This document shows positions 58,539 to 64,000 of a DNA stretch of 64,000 nucleotides, one piece after another. The DNA lies in NCBI GenBank assembly GCA_963513935.1, contig OY740765.1, forward strand, positions 123,323,362 to 123,387,361. Reading direction: 5' to 3'. The position numbers and the translations under genes were made by a program. Source of the DNA: Aphrophora alni. Its lineage: Eukaryota; Arthropoda; Insecta; Hemiptera; Aphrophoridae. Under the pieces are notes generated by a model that saw nothing but the letters and a program-made list of their open reading frames with translations, did no database searches and was not told where the DNA came from. The stretch's first letter is position 1, and every line of letters begins with the position of its first letter.

Positions 58539-58745
58539 TTAATTTTCCATTCTCTCCAACAACATTCTTGGTTCTTTGGTGTGAAATGAGTAATCATTTA
58601 TCTGTATTTCAGCTAGAGCTGGTAGAACAGCTTTGGAGCCAGTGAGGATGCATATATCTTTGCTACTTTCCACAAGGTAGTTTATAAGGCCTGTATTTAT
58701 AGCTATTAACTCTGTAGTAAAGAGTCTCTGCACAGGCTTCAGCAA
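58539..58745 (-). pseudogene. LINE RNase H-like fragment
   Basis: 68-codon frame containing TTELIAINTGLINYLVESS and ICILTGSKAVLPALAEIQ. This is the E…(x)…TDSKAAL pattern of the RNase H domain found after RT in some LINE clades; here the catalytic Asp of TDS is Gly. Same strand as the LINE pieces at 60.1-61.0 kb, and in the expected 3' position, so they may once have been one element. Confidence 0.65.
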
Positions 58746-58799
58746 GCTTAACTAATATTTTAAAATTTATATTGTATTGAATTAATTGTAATATTTGTT

Positions 58800-60103
58800 A
58801 ACACACTTGAGTTTTTATATTTTAAACTTAAAATTAAATACAATTTTATTCATTTAAATAAACTTTACAATAAGTTAACAACATGACAATTTTAGCCTAA
58901 CAAGATTGAATGACATTTTTCGCACATTTGCCATCATTTGTGTGTTAAAAATTCAAAACACATTTCCGGAATAAGAATCAATTGCCGTTATCAAGTGACT
59001 AATAACTAAAGAAACATGAAACTAGAAACTAAGCCTATGTGAGAAGTAAAATAAATAAGAATACCACCGACCTTAAAATATCTAAGCATGCATCTCAGAG
59101 CTGAAACTGAGAAGTCAAAAAACACAATCACAGTAAACACACAACTAATGGCAAGTACGTGTTGTTGTATCAAAGATACAGCAACAAGTGACATGGTCCA
59201 GAAGGCATGACAAACTGTTAGGGGAGTGGCCTATTGTTAGTTGTATTAGGCATCCTAGCACGAGAACGGGTTACAACCCTTTGTGGCGATTTAACAGGTA
59301 AAATTTCAGTTTGTTTATTAGTAATAGTGTTATTATAATCAAATTTTAGTTCTTTTTTTAATAATGGGAACTTCCATCATTAACAAATAACTTCAAACAG
59401 AGAAGATTGAATGATATGTTTAAATGTAAAAAAATTACTCCACATCAACATTTTGTAGGAATATGAAATCCATAAAATCACCAAAAACAATTTTATAATG
59501 ACAAATTGAAATTCACTTTCAATAGGATATTCAACTCAATCGCATCAGTCCAATCTTGTAACTAAATATTTCAATAGATTATATTTAATCTAAGAGTGGG
59601 AACTATAATCAATTTCCTCAGTGCACTACAGACATTCATTGTAATACCATGCATGGTGAAAAAACTTTTGTTTGTTTAACAAGTTTTGTGTTGTGTGTGT
59701 TATGTTTTATACAAATTATTGAAGTTTATGGAAGGAATATAATGATGTCGATTTGATTATCAAAACCGGTAATTTTTAAGTTAAAAATAGGATTGTAGAC
59801 AGACCCTAAAAAAGGTGAGAATAGATCATTTCATTTTATTTAGTCCTCATGAGAAAATACATTGCATAAGACAAGTCATTAAATTATATTACACAAGAGA
59901 TTAAAAATAATCAATAGATTTGTTTTGTTTTTAAATCCAATTATAAAAACAATATAACATGTATAGGTACAAAGTAATTTAACAATAATTTATAAAGTGT
60001 CTCAAATCATTTTCTACTTTTAAATATCAACAATAAAATATCTAAAACAATCCAAACATTAGTAGTAATTAAATACAATTTTACTATACATTAAGAAATG
60101 TTG
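58800..60103. other. No recognisable gene
   Basis: AT-rich; short open frames without recognisable content. Confidence 0.4.
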
Positions 60104-61022
60104 TTATCCAACGGCTCCAGTTGGCTCACGCCATCCTCTGTCGTGCCTCCCAGTACAGACCAGGCAAATCCTTTCTCCTCTGCTTGTCCATGTCCAGGAT
60201 ATAAGTCTGTATGATTCCATATAATTTTTATGTTTATTTGGTTTTAATATAGCTATTAATTTGATATTTGCACATAATTCAGGGAGATTGTTTGAATTAT
60301 TTAACCAAATATCATTATAAAATTTTAATAATATATTTAGAGCTTTGGAAGGGAAATTTTTTATTATAGCCAAATAATCCTGGTGCCGTATTTTTCTTTT
60401 TTGATTTTATTGCTGTAATCAATTCAATTATCGTTAATGGATCATCTAAAAATGTTTTTTATTGTTCTTTGTAGGAATTTTTATTTCTTGATATTGTGGG
60501 ATATTGAGCGGATTGAAATAATCCATTATTTTATAACATAAGTCTTAAGTTCAAATTGTTATTACCGTTAAAATTACCCTTGAATTTTTTAATAATATTC
60601 CAAGCTTTAGTCGAGTTACTATTTTATATTTGCTTTCACGTGTTTTCCCACTCTCTATTTTGTGCATCCTGAATAGTTCTTTTAGATTTAAATAATGCTT
60701 TCTTGTAATTATTATAATTGACATAAATCATATCTTTATTAAATTTTTTTGGAGATAATCTTCTCAATGCAACGGCAAGTGAACATTCCTCTGTCCACCA
60801 TGTTTTAGGTTTAAATTTACTCTTTCTATCATTGTGGTTTGGAATTATATAATTAGGGATAGCCTGATGTTTTGCTTTATTATTTAATATGTTGGAATAT
60901 TTTAATTCATCTTGGCCTTTTTTTGAAGTCTCAGATGGGCAGTAAGTCGGGTCAGCATCGCTATTGTTGTCAAATAAATGTGTAAAGTCATCGGAGTCAT
61001 TTTTTAAAGCGTCATAATCAGA
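60104..61022 (-). pseudogene. LINE ORF2 fragment fused to a piggyBac-like N-terminal region
   Basis: An open frame of 128 codons (61022 to a TGA at 60636-60638) first reads SDYDALKNDSDDFTHLFDN and SDADPTYCPSE, an acidic text of the kind found at piggyBac transposase N termini. Without a break it continues to KTWWTEECSLAVALRR and KKALFKSKRTIQDAQNREWE, which is the segment between endonuclease and RT in LINE ORF2 proteins. After stops and frame changes an RT start follows (NTAPG, then SKALNILLKFYNDIW and ANIKLIAILKPNKHKNY, ESYRLIS). The RT core with its catalytic Asp pair is absent. Confidence 0.65.
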
Positions 61023-61487
61023 ACTTAGAGTCCAAGTCAGATTCGTCCAAAAGTAATAACTGTCTGTTTAGTTCACTGTTCATTGAACGTAAATTTTCCG
61101 ATTCCATAGTAATAAATAACTTTTCACACAAATCAAGTTAATAAAAACTACCACAAAACTCAAATAATTTAAAAAAAGTAAAGCATGAACACAACCATGT
61201 AAACACTGAATGTAATCGTTTCTTACTGAAGTACCACTTAATATTCAATCAGCTGTTGTTCTTTATTTTACTAAATCTAAAAATATTATAATTCTATAAA
61301 CATTGGTAAAATGTTTTAAAACATCCAATTGATACTACATAAGTTACAGAGTACAACAAAACTTAATATTTAATGGTTTTTAATATCTGATGTAAAAAAA
61401 TAAATAATGGACGATATATCGTCCAGCGGTATTTTTCGCAATAACCTTAGTGGACGATATATCGTCCATCGGCCCACAAACGGTTAA
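61023..61487 (-). mobile_element. 5' end of a piggyBac-type element
   Basis: On the minus strand TTAA (61484-61487) is followed by CCGTTTGTGGGCC, then two perfect 18-bp palindromes TGGACGATATATCGTCCA (61451-61468 and 61408-61425), and at 61107 an ATG opening MESENLRSMNSELNRQ, an acidic N-terminal frame with one frameshift before the text at 61022. The opposite end was not found. Confidence 0.6.
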
Positions 61488-61539
61488 GCTGAGTACTGTT
61501 TTATGCATGCGTTGTAATCCTAATATTCTTAGAGACCAA

Positions 61540-61875
61540 AGTAGGTTTTATGTGTAGATGTTCATCCAATCGCAATGTTCTTCAATTTCGTTATTATCAA
61601 AATGTTGTAGCTTATGGTTTAGCCCAAACTCCAGTTTATCAGTCTTCTGTGCTTTGTGATATTTCTTAAGTTTCTCGAATTTTTATCCAATATTCGACAT
61701 TGTAGAGGTATTCCTTATCCATTCTTGAATTTGGATTACAGCAGAATGTACACATTTCAGAATTGTATAATCCAATTATCTTCAAATGTGGCGCAAGACG
61801 GTCTCGTCCTATAACGTGTTCAAAGAAAACTACATAATCCTTTCTTTTTTGATTTTCCCTTGTAATCCCAATCAT
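61540..61875 (-). pseudogene. LINE C-terminal fragment
   Basis: 69-codon frame (61875-61666) reading VIGRDRLAPHLKIIGLYNSE and MCTFCCNPNSRMDKEYLYN. This is the LINE ORF2 C-terminal pattern (TGHG-F--YL-RF-…C-x2-C…EHL--C), but the zinc-knuckle His and last Cys are changed (EYLYNVEYW). Sequence downstream to 61540 stays partly open in another frame. From a different copy than the fragment at 60.1-61.0 kb, as the piggyBac end lies between them. Confidence 0.6.
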
Positions 61876-63107
61876 GTCTTATGTTATTAATATGGTTTAA
61901 TCAAACATTTACCATCATTTATATATATGAAAATTAATACACAACATTTCAAGAGTATAAATCAACTCTCATTATCTAGTGTGAAACTAGAACATAAAAG
62001 AAAAAATACCAACATTCCTCACTAGGGCCATGTTGGAAACAAACTAAATCTAAGAAAAAAAACTCAACCATAAAACTAAGCCTTAATAGTCAAAGCTAAA
62101 TACAAACATGATCAGATAAAACCATTATACAAAGAACGGCAAGCAACTTATTGTAAGGAATGGAGATGAAAGAAAGTTGCCTTAACTGTTTATGGGAGTA
62201 AACTGCCTTTTGCTCTGTCTTTCATATATTTAGACTTCTATCGTGTCATGATTCCTATTTTTGAAATACTAAGCGGAAAAATGTTCATATACACAAATGA
62301 TGACAAATCTCCGATTAAACCATATTAATAATATGAACAATCCATCATTGTCAAATAACTTTAAAACCAGAACGGATGTCTCATGTCTCCCCATATTTTA
62401 TCACAAGTATTTATTTCGACTGATTGGTCTTTTTTAGTATTTTTGTTTGCTGTTATGCCGTTGGGTCTTTCTGTGCTTTGATGAATTCTTCTGTCTTTCA
62501 TTGCTAGATTTACTGACTCTTCATTTCCCTAAACCCGAACATATGAAGGTATTCAGTAAAGTGTAACATGTTGAGTGTTGGTTAACTTTTAAAATTGTTA
62601 GTAAAAATAAATAAATATATTTATATTAATAAACAGTCAAATCCTGTATTCAATAGAAAACCACTGATAACAATTTTAACATTATCTAAAATAATAAAAT
62701 TTCACTTTCTTTTATTGGATTTCGCAAATGAATTTATTTAATTTCAAATAATCACCAAACAAAATCTGAAATCTACATAGCTCTGAGAATTAAACAACCC
62801 TCCGAAAGGGGGATTATAAACCAAAATTTCTATGAACTTAATTACACAAATCTATAAAACACTTGTAGACTAAAATGAAAGGAGAGTCAAAAGTCCCAAG
62901 GTGACACCTCCTTCTCCTAAGATAGAACTGGAAAATAGTTTTGTACCTCATTCCAGTGATAGTTTTAACAGGTGTACACAAAATTATTTCATTAACCACG
63001 CATTTTGTACATAACTTAATTATGAATACCGGGATAACAATACGTATAAATGAATACCGGGATTAATATTAAACTTTTAGAATAAAAACATTGCTAGGAG
63101 AGAACAG
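61876..63107. other. No recognisable gene
   Basis: AT-rich, no domain or repeat identified. Confidence 0.4.
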
Positions 63108-63407
63108 TTAACAAAAGTTATCTATAAGCTGCAACAAAACATTGATTGGTTTAGGCTGCATTGCTCTTGTTATATATAACTGTATCAACAGTGCAGCTGA
63201 TTCTTTACTGCAGAGGTGATAATTATTGTAAAGCTTTAAAAATACTTCCACAATTACACTCTTCGAGTTACTGAGATGAAGACATTTTGCGAGTTTGTTG
63301 GTGTAGAATATTCTTTCATATTCTAACATACTTTGACTTCGACTTTTACCCGCCTTGGAACAGAACGATTGCTTCAAATGATAAAACCGCTCAGGTCTTA
63401 CTTTGAG
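63108..63407 (-). CDS. Unassigned open frame, possible exon
   Basis: About 99 codons open from after a TGA at 63408-63410 to TAA at 63108. The text includes RPERFYHLKQSFCSKAGKSR, KLAKCLHLSNSKSVIVEVF and KESAALLIQLYITRAMQPKP. It is Leu- and Ile-rich with helix-like spacing, and more protein-like than other short frames nearby. No ATG lies near its beginning, so it would need to be an internal or last exon; a splice acceptor is not convincing. No family was recognised, and it may equally be repeat-derived. Confidence 0.3.
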   Translation of the reverse strand, partial: LKVRPERFYHLKQSFCSKAGKSRSQSMLEYERIFYTNKLAKCLHLSNSKSVIVEVFLKLYNNYHLCSKESAALLIQLYITRAMQPKPINVLLQLIDNFC

Positions 63408-63410
63408 TCA

Positions 63411-64000
63411 GTGGCCCCCTTGCAGTATTTAAAAACTTCATTAATGACTCAATCGGGGAAAAATGGTTGTTGTTTTTACATAATGTTGCAGTTCCTTTTC
63501 ATGAAAGTTGAAAAAAAATTAAGGAGATAAAGTGTCTTGCTTCTGAAGCTCCACATGAGTATTGTGTAAGGGTATGAAGTTAATTCTTTGTACTTTAAGA
63601 GTTTTTCTAATAAAAATCAAGTTACTTGCATTCGTAAGTCTGCGTTCTTACAAATTTATCGTTGAGTTTACAATTATATTTAACCTGAAGGGCAGGGTAA
63701 TAGACTCGCTCGTACTTACAGTTATTCCTACAACGTGGTACAGGTTAACACAAATTAGTCTAGCCAGACATTCTTAGTAAAACAGAAATCTCCTTTTTTA
63801 TTTTATTGAAAAACAGAGACATTATTATTTAAATAAAAATATTACTAACATTCAACTATATGAAATACAAAAATTATTAATATGTGCAAGTTATTGTTCA
63901 AAATTAATGTTCAAAATCAAAGTTCCTAAATGTTCCAAATTAAACCAGTGATGTTATTTTTTTATGTATTTTTCACTCTACTCACGAGTAACCATGTCCA
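63411..64000. other. No recognisable gene to window end
   Basis: AT-rich; plus-strand frames at 63333-63777 have no recognisable content. Confidence 0.4.

Overview
The window looks like an AT-rich arthropod, most likely insect, nuclear genome segment that is dominated by transposable elements in many states of decay. The evidence is a divergent but canonical-length tropomyosin exon together with element types common in insects: Ty3/gypsy, BEL/Pao, piggyBac, Tigger/pogo, Penelope-like and LINE. No rRNA, tRNA or CRISPR array was seen, and no complete host gene is visible. The species cannot be named from the sequence alone.

Layout: 0.9-1.5 kb is a nested foldback repeat. 3.1-3.5 kb is a Penelope-like GIY-YIG remnant on the minus strand. 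3.7-4.7 kb is a BTB-domain exon joined to a TA-microsatellite and GGACGCA-repeat module. 7.2-8.8 kb is a broken gypsy pol fragment. 9.63-12.37 kb is a complete-ended but broken piggyBac element sitting in an older repeat. 12.57-12.92 kb is a foldback MITE. 13.19-20.28 kb is a BEL/Pao element on the minus strand with both LTRs and a 5-bp target duplication. 20.36 kb holds a small possible host exon. 22.0-22.7 kb has a decayed invertebrate ORF followed by a 189-bp near-perfect palindrome. 23.2-33.3 kb is a young, apparently intact gypsy element: LTRs of 525 bp with two differences, AAGT target duplication, gag and pol open and joined by a -1 slippery heptamer.

From 33.4 kb on there is a second, unoccupied copy of the repeat into which the piggyBac element inserted, then a GGACGCA/TA module, a 0.7-kb repeat shared with 49.5-50.3 kb, a Penelope-like RT remnant, the tropomyosin exon (37.6 kb), two head-to-head TTAA-flanked elements (38.2-41.7 kb) with relatives on either side, further GGACGCA modules, a degenerate ~130-bp tandem array (47.4-48.1 kb), a second BTB-exon copy on the minus strand (48.8-49.4 kb), a 3.5-kb TTAA-flanked element (51.7-55.3 kb), a deleted Tigger (56.8-57.6 kb), LINE fragments (58.5-61.9 kb) and one unassigned open frame near 63.2 kb.

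Two things stand out. First, a repeat family with a shared module (GGACGCA direct repeats plus a TA run) is linked in two copies to a captured-looking BTB exon that keeps its 3' splice site and intron tail. A third copy matches the same neighbourhood with the BTB part missing. This behaves like a mobile or segmentally duplicated unit carrying a host regulatory-gene exon. Second, the gypsy element is young, has a textbook -1 frameshift site directly on the gag stop codon, and carries about 3 kb of hairpin-containing non-coding sequence between pol and its 3' LTR. All family assignments come from motifs read by eye; no database search was run.
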